Origin: Acanthosepion esculentum
Lineage: Eukaryota; Mollusca; Cephalopoda; Sepiida; Sepiidae
Direction: 5' to 3'
Assembly: GCA_964036315.1 (NCBI GenBank)
Contig: CAXIWW010000817.1
Location: 2,701,501 to 2,765,500, forward strand
DNA length: 64,000 nt
Shown here one piece after another: positions 21,627 to 34,400 of this stretch. The position numbers and the translations under genes were made by a program. The first letter of the stretch is position 1; each line of letters starts with the position of its first letter. The notes below the pieces were generated by a model. The model was given only the letters and a program-made list of their open reading frames with translations, was not told the origin of the DNA and did no database searches.

Positions 21627-22442
21627 CCTTGGACTAGTTGGCAATGTGGTGCTGTTGGCACTTTTGCTATCAGCTATTGGCACATTTGCTATCAGCTGTG
21701 GTGCTGTTGGCACTTTTGCTATCAACTGGTGTTGTTCGCAAGTTTTTATATAAACATGTATTTTTATACTTTCATTGTGTGTTTTTTTTTTTAGTTGGGG
21801 GTCACTATTTGCTCATAGCTGGGACCCTTTGTGATCAGAAGCCTTGCTGTCAGATGTAGTTTATATTCATACCTAGGACTAGTTGGCACTGTGGTGCTGT
21901 TGGCACTTTTTCTATCAGCTGTTGGCACTTTTGGTATCAGCTGTTGGCACTTTTGTTATCAGCTGTTGGCACTTTTGCTATCAGCGGTTGGCACTTTTGC
22001 TATCAGCTTTTGGCACTTTTGCTATCAGCTGTTGGCACTTTTGCTATCATCTTTTGTCACTTTTGCTATCAGCTGTTGGCACTTTTGCTATCATCTGTTG
22101 GCACTTTTGCTATCAGCTGTTGGCACTTTTGCTATCATCTGTTGGCACTTTTGCTATCAGCTGTTGGCACTTTTGCTATCAGCTGTTGGCAATTTTGCTA
22201 TCAGCTTTTGGCACTTTTGCTATCAGCTGTTGGCACTTTTGCTATCAGCTGTTGGCACTTTTGCTATCAGCGGTGGTGCTGTTGGCACTTTTGTTATCAA
22301 CTGGTGTTGTTCGCAAGTTTTTATATAAACATGTATTTTTATACGTTTATAGTGTTTTTTTTTAAGGGGGGGTCACTATTTGCTTGTAGCTGGGACCCTT
22401 TGTGATCCGAAGCCTTGCTGTCAGATGTAGTTTATAGTAATA
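21627..22442 (+). repeat. Two-unit higher-order repeat in A4, copy 1
   Basis: A 245-bp unit (CCTTGG anchor, CAGCTATTGGCACATTTGC) followed by a 571-bp unit with about 18 copies of the 22-bp repeat. Both recur in the same order at 23,591-24,403 with almost the same lengths (244 and 569 bp). Rare copies such as TATCATCTTTTGTCAC and CAGCGGTTGGCAC are shared. Confidence 0.85.
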
Positions 22443-22739
22443 CCTAGTACTAGTTGGCACTGTGGTGCTGTTGGCACTTTTGCTATCAGCTGTTGGCACT
22501 TTTGCTATGAGCTGTTCGCACTTTTGCTATCAGCTGTTGGCACTTGTGCTATCATCTGTTGGCACATTTGCTATAAGCTGTGGTGCTGTTTGCACTTTTG
22601 CTATCAACTGTCAGTTTTTATATAAACATGTATTTTTATACATTCATAGTGTTTTTTTTTAGTGGGGGGTCACTATTTGCTCATAGCTGGGACCCTTTGT
22701 GATCAGAAGCCTTTCTGTCAGATGTAGTTTATTGTCATA

Positions 22740-22910
22740 CCTAGGACTGTTGGCACTTTTGCTATCAACTGGTGTTGTTCGCTAGTTTTTATATAAACAT
22801 GTATTTTTATACATTCATAGTGTTTTTTTTTAGTGGGGGGTCACTATTTGCTCATAGCTGGGACCCTTTGTGATCAGAAGCCTTTCTGTCAGATGTAGTT
22901 TATTGTCATA
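22740..22910 (+). repeat. Minimal family A unit (one 22-bp copy)
   Basis: A 171-bp unit in which CCTAGGACTGTTGGCAC passes straight into the closing copy and CAACTGGTG. It shows that the 22-bp array can shrink to one copy while the constant part stays whole. A similar unit (about 187 bp) is at 61,011-61,197, where the array joins TGTTCGCAAG directly. Confidence 0.88.
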
Positions 22911-23590
22911 CCTAGGACTAGTTGGCAATGTGGTGCTGTTGGCACTTTTGGTATCAGCTGTTGGCACTTTTGCTATCAGCTGTTGGCACTTTTGGTATCA
23001 GCTGTTGGCACTTTTGCTATCAGCTGTTGGCACTTTTGCTATCAGCTGTTGGCAATTTTGCTATCAGCTTTTGGAACTTTTGGTATCAGCTGTTGGCACT
23101 TTTGCTATCAGCTGTTGGCACTTTTGCTATCAGCTGTGGTGCTGTTGGCACTTTTGTTATCAACTGGTGTTGTTCGCAAGTTTTTATATAAACATGTATT
23201 TTTATACTTTCATAGTGTTTTTTTTTTAGTCGGGGGTCACTATTTGCTCATAGCTGGGAACCTTTGTGATCAGAAGCCTTGCTGTCGGATGTAGTATATA
23301 ATCATACCTAGGACTAGTTGGCACTGTTGTGCTGTTGTCACTTTTGCTATCAGCTGTTGGCACTTTTGCTATCAGCTGTTGGCACTTTTGCTATCAGCTG
23401 TTGGCACTTTTGCTATCAGCTGTGATGCTGTTTGCACTTTTGCTATCAACTGGTGTTGTTCGCAAGTTTTTATATAAACATGTATTTTTATACTTTCATA
23501 GTGTTTTTTTTAGTGGGGGGTAACTATTTGCTCATAGCTGGGACCCTTTCTGATCAGAAGACTTGCTGTCAGATGTAGTTTATAGTAATA

Positions 23591-24403
23591 CCTTGGACTA
23601 GTTGGCAATGTGGTGCTGTTGGCACTTTTGCTATCAGCTATTGGCACATTTGCTATCAGCTGTGGTGCTGTTGGCACTTTTGCTGTCAACTGGTGTTGTT
23701 CGCAAGTTTTTATATAAACATGTATTTTTATACTTTCATTGTGTGTTTTTTTTTTTAGTTGGGGGTCACTATTTGCTCATAGCTGGGACCCTTTGTGATC
23801 AGAAGCCTTGCTGTCAGATGTAGTTATAATCATACCTAGGACTAGTTGGCACTGTGGTGCTGTTGGCACTTTTTCTATCAGCTGTTGGCACTTTTGTTAT
23901 CAGCTGTTGGCACTTTTGTTATCAGCTGTTGGCACTTTTGCTATCAGCGGTTGGCACTTTTGCTATCAGCTTTTGGCACTTTTGCTATCAGCTGTTGGCA
24001 CTTTTGCTATCATCTTTTGTCACTTTTGCTATCAGCTGTTGGCACTTTTGCTATCATCTGTTGGCACTTTTGCTATCAGCTGTTGGCACTTTTGCTATCA
24101 TCTGTTGGCACTTTTGCTATCAGCTGTTGCCACTTTTGCTATCAGCTGTTGGCAATTTTGCTATCAGCTTTTGGCACTTTTGCTATCAGCTGTTGGCACT
24201 TTTGCTATCAGCTGTTGGCACTTTTGCTATCAGCGGTGGTGCTGTTGGCACTTTTGTTATCAACTGGTGTTGTTCGCAAGTTTTTATATAAACATGTATT
24301 TTTATACGTTCATAGTGTTTTTTTTAAGGGGGGTCACTATTTGCTTGTAGCTGGGAACCTTTGTGATCAGAAGCGTTGCTGTCGGATGTAGTATATAATC
24401 ATA
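23591..24403 (+). repeat. Two-unit higher-order repeat in A4, copy 2
   Basis: Partner of 21,627-22,442 (offset about 1,963). The flanking units are also shared in part: the unit at 23,307 recurs at 24,404, and the unit at 22,911 recurs in shorter form at 25,061. The 24,690-25,060 unit looks like a fusion of the 23,591 type with the 22,443 type. Confidence 0.83.
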
Positions 24404-25279
24404 CCTAGGACTAGTTGGCACTGTTGTGCTGTTGTCACTTTTGCTATCAGCTGTTGGCACTTTTGCTATCAGCTGTTGGCACTTTTGCTATCAGCTGTTG
24501 GCACTTTTGCTATCAGCTGTGATGCTGTTTGCACTTTTGCTATCAACTGGTGTTGTTCGCAAGTTTTTATATAAACATGTATTTTTATACTTTCATAGTG
24601 TTTTTTTTTTAGTGGGGGGTAACTATTTGCTCATAGCTGGGACCCTTTGTGATCAGAAGACTTGCTGTCAGATGTAGTTTATAGTAATACCTTGGACTAG
24701 TTGGCAATGTGGTGCTGTTGGCACTTTTGCTATCAGCTATTGGCACATTTGCTATCAGCTGTGGTGCTGTTGGCACTTTTGCTATCAACTGTTGGCACTT
24801 TTGCTATCAGCTGTTGGCACTTTTGCTATGAGCTGTTCGCACTTTTGCTATCAGCTGTTGGCACTTGTGCTATCATCTGTTGGCACATTTGCTATAAGCT
24901 GTGGTGCTGTTTGCACTTTTGCTATCAACTGTCAGTTTTTATATAAACATGTATTTTTATACATTCATAGTGTTTTTTTTTAGTGGGAGATCACTATTTG
25001 CTCATAGCTGGGACCCTTTGTGATCAGAAGCCTTGCTGTCAGATGTAGTTTATTGTCATACCTAGGACTAGTTGGCAATGTGGTGCTGTTGGCACTTTTG
25101 GTATCAGCTGTTGGCACTTTTGCTATCAGCTGTTGGCACTTTTGGTATCAGCTGTTGGCACTTTTGCTATCAGCTGTTTGCACTTTTGCTATCAGCTTTT
25201 GGCACTTTTGCTATCAGCTTTTGGCACTTTGCTATCAGCTGTTGGCACTTTTGCTATCAGCTGTTGGCACTTTTGCTAT

Positions 25280-25310
25280 CAGCTGTGGTGCTGTTATCGC
25301 AAGTTTTTAT
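25280..25310 (+). repeat. Deletion across the closing minisatellite copy
   Basis: GTGGTGCTGTTATCGCAAG replaces the usual closing 22-bp copy, CAACTGG and TGTTGTTCGCAAG. About 26 bp are lost. The following AT-rich part is normal. Confidence 0.8.
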
Positions 25311-28300
25311 ATAAACATCTATTTTTATAATTTCATAGTGTTTTTTTTTAGTGCGGGGTCATTATTTGCTCATAACTGGGACCCTTTGTGATCAGAAGCC
25401 TTGCTGTCAGATGTAGTTTATAGTCATACCTAGGACTAGTTGGCACTGTGGCGCAGTTGGCACTTTTGCTATCAGCTGTTGGCACTTTTGCTATCAGCTG
25501 TTGGCACTTTTGCTATCAGCTTTTGGCACTTTTGCTATCAGCTGTTGTAACTTTTGCTATCAGCTGTTGGCACTTTTGCTATCAGCTGTTGGCACATTTA
25601 CTATCAGCTGTTGGCACTTTTGCTATCAGCTGTGGTGCTGTTGGCACTTTTGCTATAAATTGGTGTTGTTCGCAAGTTTTTATATAAACATGAATTTTTA
25701 TACTTTCATAGTGTTTTTTTTTTTAGCGGGGGGTCACTATTTGCTAATAGCTGGGACCCTTTGTGATCAGAAGCCTTGCTGTCATATGTAGTTTATAGTC
25801 ATACCTAGGACTAGTTGGCACTGTGGTGCTGTTGGCACTTTTGCTATCAGCAGTTGGCACTTTTGCTATCAGCTGTTGGCACTTTTGCTATCAGCTGTGG
25901 TGCTGTTTGCACTTTTGCTATCAACTGGTATTGTTCCCAAGTTTTTATATAAACATGTATTTTTATACATTCATAGTGTTCTTTTTTAGTGGGGGGTTAT
26001 TATTTGTTCATAGCTTGGACCCTTTGTGATCAGAAGCCTTGCTGTCAATTGTAGTTTATAGTCATACCTAGGAATAGTTGGCAATGTCGTGCTCTTGGCA
26101 CATTTGCTACAGCTGTTGGCACTTTTGCTATCAGCTGTTGGCATTTTGCTATCAGCTGTTGGCACTTTTGCTATCAGCTGTGTTGCTGTTGGCACTTTTG
26201 CTATCAACTGGTGTTGTTCGCAAGTTTTTATATAAACATGTATTTCTATACTTTCATAGTTTTTTTTTATTAGGGGGTCACTATTTGCTCATAGCTGGGA
26301 CCCTTTGCGATCAGAAGACTTGCTGTCAGATGTAGTTTATAGTCATACCTAGGACTAGTTGGCACTGTGGTGCTGTGGGCACATTTGCTATCAGCTGTTG
26401 GCACATTTGCTATCAGCTGTTGGCATTTTGCTATCAGCTGTTGTGCTGTTGACACTTTTGCTATCAGCTGTTGGCACTTTTGCGATCAGCTGTTGGCACT
26501 TTTGCTATCAGCTGTGGTGCTGTTGGCACTTTTGCTATCAACTGGTGTTGCTCGCAAGTTTTTATATAAACATGTATTTTTATACATTCATAGTGTTTTT
26601 TTTTAGTGGGGGGTCACTATTTGCTCATAGCTGGGACCCTTTGTGATCAGAAGCCTTGCTGTCAGATGTAGTTTATAGTCATAACTAGGACTAGTTGGCA
26701 CTGTGGTGCTGTTGGCACTTTTGCTATCAGCTTTTGGCACTTTTGCTATCAGCTGTTGTCACTTTTACTGTCAGCTGTTGGCACTTTTGCTATCAGCTGT
26801 GGTGCTGTTGGCACTTTTGCTATCAACTGGTGTTGTTCGCACGTTTTTATATAAACATGTATTTTTATGCTTTCATAGTGTTTTTTTTAGTGGGGGGTCA
26901 CTATTTGCTCATACCTGGGACCCTTTGTGATCAGAAGCCTTGCTGTCAGATGTAGTTTATAGTCATACCTAGGACTAGTTGGCACTGTGGTGCTGTTGGC
27001 ACTTTTGCTATCAGATGTTGGTACTTTTGCTATCAGCTGTTGGCACTTTTGCTATCAGCTGTTGGCACTTTTGCTATCAGCTGTGGTGCTGTTGGCACTT
27101 TTGCTATCAACTGGTGTTGTTCGCACGTTTTTATATAAACATGTATTTTTATACATTCATAGTGTTTTTTTTTTAGTGGGGGTCACTATTTGCTCATAGC
27201 TGGGACCCTTTGTGATCAGAATCCTTGCAGTCAGATGTAGTTCATAGTCATACCTAGGTCTTGTTGGCACTGTGGCGCTGTTTGCACTTTTGCTATCAGC
27301 TGCTGGCACTTTTGCTATCACCTGTTGGCACTTTTGCTATCAGCTGTGGTGCTGTTTGCACTTTTGCTATCAACTGGTGTTGTTCGCTAGTTTTTATATA
27401 AACATGTATTTTTATACTTTGATAGTGTTTTTTTTTTTTAGTGGGTTGTAACTATTTGCTCGTAGGTGGGCCCCTTTGTGATCAGAAGCCTTGCTGTCAG
27501 ATGTAGTTTATATTTATACCTAGGACTAGTTGGCACTGTGGTGCTGTTGGCACTTTTGCTATCAGCTGTTGGCATTTTGCTATCAGCTGTTGGCACTTTT
27601 GGTATAAGCTGTTGGCACTTTTGCTATCAGCTGTTGGAACTTTTGCTATCAGCTGTTGGCACTTTTGCTATCAACTGGTGTTGTTCGCACGTTTTTATAT
27701 AAACATGTATTTTTATGCTTTCATAGTGTTTTTTTTAGTGGGGGGTCACTATTTGTTCATACCTGGGACCCTTTGTGATCAGAAGCCTTTCTGTCAGATG
27801 TAGTTTATAGTCATACCTAGGACTAGTTGGCACTGTGGTGCTGTTGGTAACTTTTGCTATCAGCTGTTGGCACTTTTGCTATCAGCTGTTGGCACTTTTG
27901 CTATCAGCTGTTGGCACTTTTGGTATAAGCTGTTGTCACTTTTACTATCAGCTGTTGGTACTTTTGCTATCCACTGGTGTTCTTCCCAAGTTTTTATATA
28001 AACATGTATTTTTATACTTTCACAGTGTTTTTTTTTTTAGTGGGGGTCACTATTTGCTCATAGCTGGGACCCTTTGTGATCAGAAGACTTGCTGTCAGAT
28101 GTAGTTTTTAGTCATACCTAGGACTAGTTGGCACTGTGGTGCTGTTGGCACTTTTGCTATCAGCTTTTGGCACTTTTGCTTTCAGCTGTTGTCACTTATG
28201 CTATCAGCTGTTGGCACTTTTGCTCTAAGTTGTTGGCACTTTTGCTATCAGCTTTTGGCATTTTTGGTATCAGCTGTTGTCACTTTTGCTATCAGCTGTT

Positions 28301-29719
28301 GGCACTTTTGCTATCAGCTGTTGGCACTTGTGCTATCAGCTGTTGGCATTTTGCTATCAGTTGTTGGCACATTTGCTATCAGCTGTTGGCACTTTTGGTA
28401 TCATCTGTTGACACTTTTGCTATCAGCTGTTGGCACTTTTGCTATCAGCTTTTGGAACTTTTGCTATCAGCTGTTGGCACTTTTGCTATCACCTGTTGGC
28501 ACTTTTGATATAAGCTGTTGGCACTTTTGCTATCAGCTGTGGTGCTGTTCGCACTTTTGCTATCAACTGGTGTTGTTCGCAAGTTTTTATATAAACATGT
28601 ATTTTTATACTTTCATAGTGTTTTTTTTTTTAGTGGGGGTCACTATTTGCTCATAGCTGAGACCGTTTGTGATCAGAAGACTTGCTGTCAGATGTAGTTT
28701 ATATTCATACCTAGGACTAGTTGGCACTGTGGTGCTGTTGGCACTTTTGCTATCAGCTTTTGGCACTTTTGCTATCAGCTGTTGGCACTTTTGCTATCAG
28801 CTGTTGGCACTTTTGCTCTCAGTTTTTGGCACTTTTGCTATAAGCTTTTGGCACTTTTGGTATCAGCTGTTGTCACTTTTTCTATCAGCTGTTGGCACTT
28901 TTGCTATAAGCTGTTGTCACTTTTGCTATCATCTGTTGGCACTTTTGCTATCAGCTGTGGTGCTGTTGGCACTTTTGCTATCAACTGGTGTTGTTCGCAA
29001 GTTTTTATATATACATGTATTTTTATACGTTCATAGTGTTTTTTTTTTAGTGGGGGGTCACTATTTGCTCATAGCTGGGACCCTTTGTGATCAGAAGCCT
29101 TGCTGTCAGATATAGTTTATAATCATACCTAGGACTATTTGGCACTGTGGTGCTGTTGGCACTTTTGCTATCAGCTGTTGACACTTTTGCTATCAGCTGT
29201 TGGCACTTTTGCTATCGGCTGTTGGCACTTTTGCTATCAGCTGTGGTGCAGTTTGCACTTTTGCTATCAACTGGTGTTGTTCGCAAGTTTTTATATAAAC
29301 ATGTATATTTATACTTTCATAGTGTTTTTTTTTAGTGGGGGGTCGCTATTTGCTCATAGCTGGGACTCTTTGTGATCAGAAGACTTGCTGTCAGATGTAG
29401 TTTATAATCATACCTAGGGCTAGTTGGCACTGTGGTGCTGTTGGCACTTTTGCTATCAGCTGTTGGCACATTTGCTATCAGCTGTTGGCATTTTGCTATC
29501 AGCTGTGGTGGTGTTGGCACTTTTGCTATCAGCTTTTGGCACTTTTGCTATCAGCTGTATGCACTTTTGTTATCAGCTGTTGGCACTTTTGCTATCAGCT
29601 GTGGTGCTGTTGGCACTTTTGCTATCAACTGTTTTTGTTCGCAAGTTTTTATATAAACATGTATTTTTATACTATCATAGTGTTTTTTTTTAGTGGGGGG
29701 TCACTATTTGCTCATAGCT

Positions 29720-29760
29720 CCGACCCTTTGTGATCATTTAGGTATCATCTGTTGGCACTT
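29720..29760 (+). repeat. Deletion removing the unit anchor
   Basis: TTTGTGATCATTTAGGTATCATCTG joins the 3' constant part to a 22-bp copy. The segment from AGAAGCC through the CCTAGG/ACTAGT anchor and the leading 30-bp form is missing. It is the clearest loss of an anchor in block A4, about 540 bp before the telomere-like motif. Confidence 0.82.
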
Positions 29761-30272
29761 TTGCTATCAGCTGTTGGCACTTTTGCCATCAGCTGTTGGC
29801 ACTTTTGCTATCAGCTGTTGGCACTTTTGCTATTAGCTGTTGGAACTTTTGCTATCAGCTGTGGTGCTGTTTGCACTTTTGCTTACAACTGGTGTTGTTC
29901 GCAAGTTTTTATATAAACATGTATTTTTATACATTCATAGTGTTTTTTTTTAAGTGGGGGGTCACTATTTGCTCATAGATGGGACCCTTTTTGATCAGAA
30001 GCCTTGCTGTCAGATGTAGTTTATAGTGATACCTACGACTAGTTGGCAATGTGGTGCTGTTGGCCCTTTTGCTACCAGCTCTTGGCACTTTTGCTATAAG
30101 CTTTTGGCACTTTTGGTATCAGCTGTTGTCACTTTTGCTCTCATCTGTTGGGACATTTGCTATTAGCTGTGGTGCTGTTGGCACTTTTGCTATCAACTGG
30201 TGTTGTTCGCAAGTTTTTATATAAACATGTATTTTTATACATTCATAATGTTTAGTGGGGGGTCACTATTTG

Positions 30273-30285
30273 CTAACCCTAACCC
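30273..30285 (-). repeat. Short interstitial telomere-like motif
   Basis: The plus strand reads CTAACCCTAACCC, two copies of the C-strand of a TTAGGG telomere plus a partial third. It sits exactly where family A changes from plus to minus orientation, replacing the expected CATAGCTGGG. No other family A unit read here has such a run at this place. A C-rich strand read left to right is the polarity of the left end of a chromosome, with the minus-oriented array A5 lying inward. Two copies are too few to prove a former telomere. Confidence 0.75.
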
Positions 30286-30405
30286 AACAGCACCACAGCT
30301 GATAGCAAATGTGCCAACAACTGATAGCAAAAGTGCCAACCGCTGATAGCAAATGTGTCAACAGCTGATAGCAAAAGTGCCAACAGCACCACAGTGCCAA
30401 CTAAT

Positions 30406-31423
30406 CCTAGGAATGACTATCAACTACATCTGACAGCAAGGCTTCTGATCACAAAGGCGCCCAGTTATGAGCAAATAGTGACCCCCAACTAAAAAAAAAA
30501 CACTATGAAACTATAAAAATACATGTTTATATAAAAACTTGCGAACAACACCAGTTGATAGGAAAAGTGCCAACAGCACCACAGCTGATAGCAAAAGTGC
30601 CAACAGCTGATAGCAAAAGTGCCAACAGCTGATACCAAAAGTGCCAACAGCTGATAGCAAAAGTGCCAACATCTGACAGCAAATGTGCCAACAGCTGATA
30701 GCAAAAGTGCCAACAGCACCACAGTGCCAAATAGTCCTAGGTATGACTATAAACTACATCTGACAGCAAGGCTTCTGATCACAAAGGGTCCCAGCTATGA
30801 GCAAATAGTTACCCCCCACTAAAAAAAAAACACTATGAAAGTATAAAAATACATGTTTACAAAAAAACCTGCGAACACCACCAGTTGAGAGCAAAAGTGC
30901 AAACAGCACCACAGCTGATAGCAAAAGTGCCAACAGCTGATAGCAAAAGTGTCAACAGCTGATAGCAAAAGTGCCACCAGCTGATAACAAAAGTGCCAAA
31001 AGCTGATAGCAAAAGTTCCAACAGCTGATAGCAAAAGTGCCAACAGATGATACCGAAAGAACAAACAGCTGATAGCAAAAGTGCCAACAGCTGATAGCAA
31101 AAGTGCCAACAGCTGATACCAAAAGTGACAAAAGCTGATAGCAAAAGTGCCAAGAGCTGATAGCAAAAGTGCCAACAGCTGATAGAAAAAGGGCCAACTG
31201 CTGATAGCAAAAGTGCCAACAGCTGATAGCAAAAGTGTCAAAAGCTGATAGCAAAAGTGCCAACAGCTGATAGCAAAAGTTCCAACATCTGATAGCAAAA
31301 GTTCCAAGAGCTGATAGCAAAAGTGCCAACAGTTGATAGCAAACGTGCCAACAGCTGATAGCAACAGTGCCAACAGCTGATAGAAAAAGTGCCAACAACA
31401 CCACAGTGCCAACTAGTCCTAGG
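30406..31423 (-). repeat. Inverted segmental copy, left arm
   Basis: Two family A units in minus orientation whose rare variants match the reverse complement of 41,286-42,117. Shared marks include CATGTTTAC followed by an A-run and CCTGCGAACACCACC near 30,853-30,880, GTGCCACCAGCTGATAAC, and the ACATCTGACAGC copy. The arm is longer than its partner by about eight 22-bp copies. Confidence 0.8.
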
Positions 31424-34400
31424 TATGACTATAAACTACATCTGACGGCAAGGCTTCTGATCACAAAGGGTCCCAGCTATGAGCAAATAGTGACCCCCCT
31501 CTAAAAAAACACTATGAAAGTATAAATATACATCTTTATATAAAAACTTGCGAACAACACCATTTGATAGCAAAAGTGCCAACAGCACCACAGCTGATAG
31601 CAAGAGTGCCAACAGCTGATAGCAAAAGTTCCAACAGCTGATTTCCAAAAGTGCCAAAAGCTGATAGCAAAAGTGCCAACAGCTGATAGCAAAAGTGCCA
31701 ACAGCACCACAGTGCCAACTAGTCCTAGGTATGACTATAAACTACATCTGACAGCAAGGCTTCTGATCACAAAGGGTCCCAGCTATGAGCAAATAGTGAC
31801 ACCCCTCTAAAAAAAAACTATGAAAGTATAAAAATACATGTTTTTATAAAAACTTGCGAACAACACCTGTTAATAGCAAAAGTGCCAACAGCACCACAGC
31901 TGATAGCAAAAGTGCCAACAGCTGAGAGCAAATGTGCCAACAGCTGATACAAAAAGTGCCAACAGCTGATAGCAAAAGTGCCAACAGCTGATAGCAAATG
32001 TGCCAACAGCACCATAGTGCCAACTAGTCCTAGGTATGACTAAAAAACTACATCTGACAGCAAGGCTTCTGATCACAAAGGGTCCCAGCTATGAGCAAAT
32101 AGACACCCCCCACTATAAAAAAACACCTGAAAGTATAAATATACTTTCTCATATAAAAACTTGCGAACAACACCAGTTGATAGCAAAAGTGCCAACAGCA
32201 ACACAGCTGATAGCAAATGTGCCAACAGCTGATAGCAAAAGTGCCAACAGCTGATAACAAAAGTGCCAACAGCTGAAAGCAAAAGTGCCAACAGCTGATA
32301 GCAAAAGTGCCAACAGCACCACAGTGCCAACTAGTCCTAGGTATGACTATAAACTACATCTGACAGCAAGGCTTCTGATCACAAAGGGTCCCAGCTATGA
32401 GAAAATAGTTACCCCCCACTAAAAAAACATTATGAAAGTATAAAGATACATGTTTATATAAAAACTTGCGAACAACACCAGTTGATAGCAAAAGTCTCAA
32501 CAGCACCACAGCTGATAGCAAAAGTGCCAACAGCTGATAACAAAAGTGCCAACAGCACCACAGAGCCAACTAGTCCTAGGTATGACTATAAACTACATCT
32601 GACAACAAGACTTCTGATCACAAAGGCTCCCCGCTATGAGCAAATAGTGACCCCCCATTAAAACAAAAAACACTATGAAAGTATAAATATACATGTTTAT
32701 ATAAAAACTTGCGAACAACATCTGTTGATAGCAAAAGTGCCAACAGCACCAAAGCTTATACCAAAAGTGCCAAAAACTGATAGCAAATGTGCCAACAGCT
32801 GATAGCAAAAGTGCCAACAGCTGATAGCAAAAGTGCCAACAGCTGATAGCAAAAGTGCCAACAGATGATAACAAATTTGCCAACAGCTGATAGCAAAAGT
32901 GCCAACAGCTGATAGCAAAAGTGCCAACATCTGATAGCAAAAGTGCCAAAAGCACCACAGTGCAAACTAGTCCTAGGTATTACTATGAACTACATCTGAC
33001 AGCAAGGCTTCTGATCCCAAAGGGTCCCAGCTATGAGCAAATAGTGACCCCCCACTAAAATAAAAACACTATGAAAGTATAAAAATACATGTTTATAAAA
33101 AACTTGCGAACAACACCAGTTGATAGCAAAAGTGCCAACAGCACCACAGCTGATAGCAAATGTGCCAACAGCTGGTAGCAAAAGTGGCAACAGCTGATAG
33201 CAAAAGTGCAAACAGCTGATAGCAACAGTGCCAACAGCACCACAGTGCCAACTAGTCCTAGGTATGAATATAAACTACATCTGACAGCAAGGCTTCTGAT
33301 CAAAAAGGCTCCCAGCTATGAGCAAATAGTGACGCCCCACTAAAAAAAAACACACTATAAAAGTAGAAAAATACATGTTTACATAAAAACATGCAAAGAA
33401 AACCAGTTGATAGCAAAAGTGCCAAAAGCACCAGAGCTGATAGCAAAAGTGCCAACAGCACCACAGCTGATAGCAAAAGTGCCAAACTCTGATAGCAAAC
33501 GTGCAAACAGCTGATACCTAAAGTGCCAACAGCTGATAGCAAAAGTGCCAACAGCTGATAGAAAAAGTGCCAACAGCACCACAGTGCCAACTAGTCCTAG
33601 GTATGATTATAAACTACATCTGACAGTAAGGCTTCTGATAACAAAGGGTCCCAGCTATGAGCAAATAGTTAACCCCCACTAAAAAAAACTCTATGAAAGT
33701 ATAAAAATACATGTTTATATAAAAACTTGCGAACAACAACAGTTGATAGCAAAAGTGCCAACAGCACCACAGCTGATAACAAATGTGCCAACAGCTGATA
33801 GTAAAAGTGCCAATAGCTGATAGCTAAAGTGCCAACAGCTGATAGCAAAAGTGCCAACAGCCCCACATTGCCAACTAGTCTTAGTTATGACTATAAACTA
33901 CATCTGACAGCAAGGCTTCTGATCACAAAGGGTCCCAGCTATGAGCAAAAAGTGACCCCACACTAAAAAAAAAAACACTATGAAAGTATAAAAATACATG
34001 TTTATATAAAAAATTGCGAACAACACCAGTTGATAGCAAAAGTGCCAACAGCACCACAACTGATAGCAAAAGAGCCAACAGCTGATAGCAAAAGTGTCAA
34101 CAGCTGATAGCAAAAGTGCCAACAGCACCACATTGCCAACTAGTCCTAAGTATGACTATAAACTACATCTGACAGCAAGTCTTCTGATCACAAAGTCTCA
34201 GCTATGAGCAAATAGTGACCCGCCACTAAAAAAAACACTATGAAAGTATAAAAATACATGTTTATATAAAAACTTGAGAACAACACCAGTTGATAGCAAA
34301 AGTGCCAACAGCACCACAGCTGAGAGCAAAAGTGCCAACAGCTGATAGCAAAAGTTCCAACAGCTGATACCAAAAGTGCCATAAGCTGATAGCATAAGTG

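Larger units (their letters stand above)
21303..30272 (+). repeat. Family A satellite, block A4 (plus orientation)
   Basis: About 26 family A units in plus orientation. The block resumes after the B-C insertion inside the T-run of the constant part. It is rich in higher-order structure: a unit pair at 21,627-22,442 recurs at 23,591-24,403. It includes the shortest unit seen (171 bp, 22,740-22,910) and several deletion variants near 21,326, 25,289 and 29,736. The last unit has its T-run shortened to TTT (30,251-30,253) and stops at CACTATTTGCT, where the telomere-like motif begins. Confidence 0.95.
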
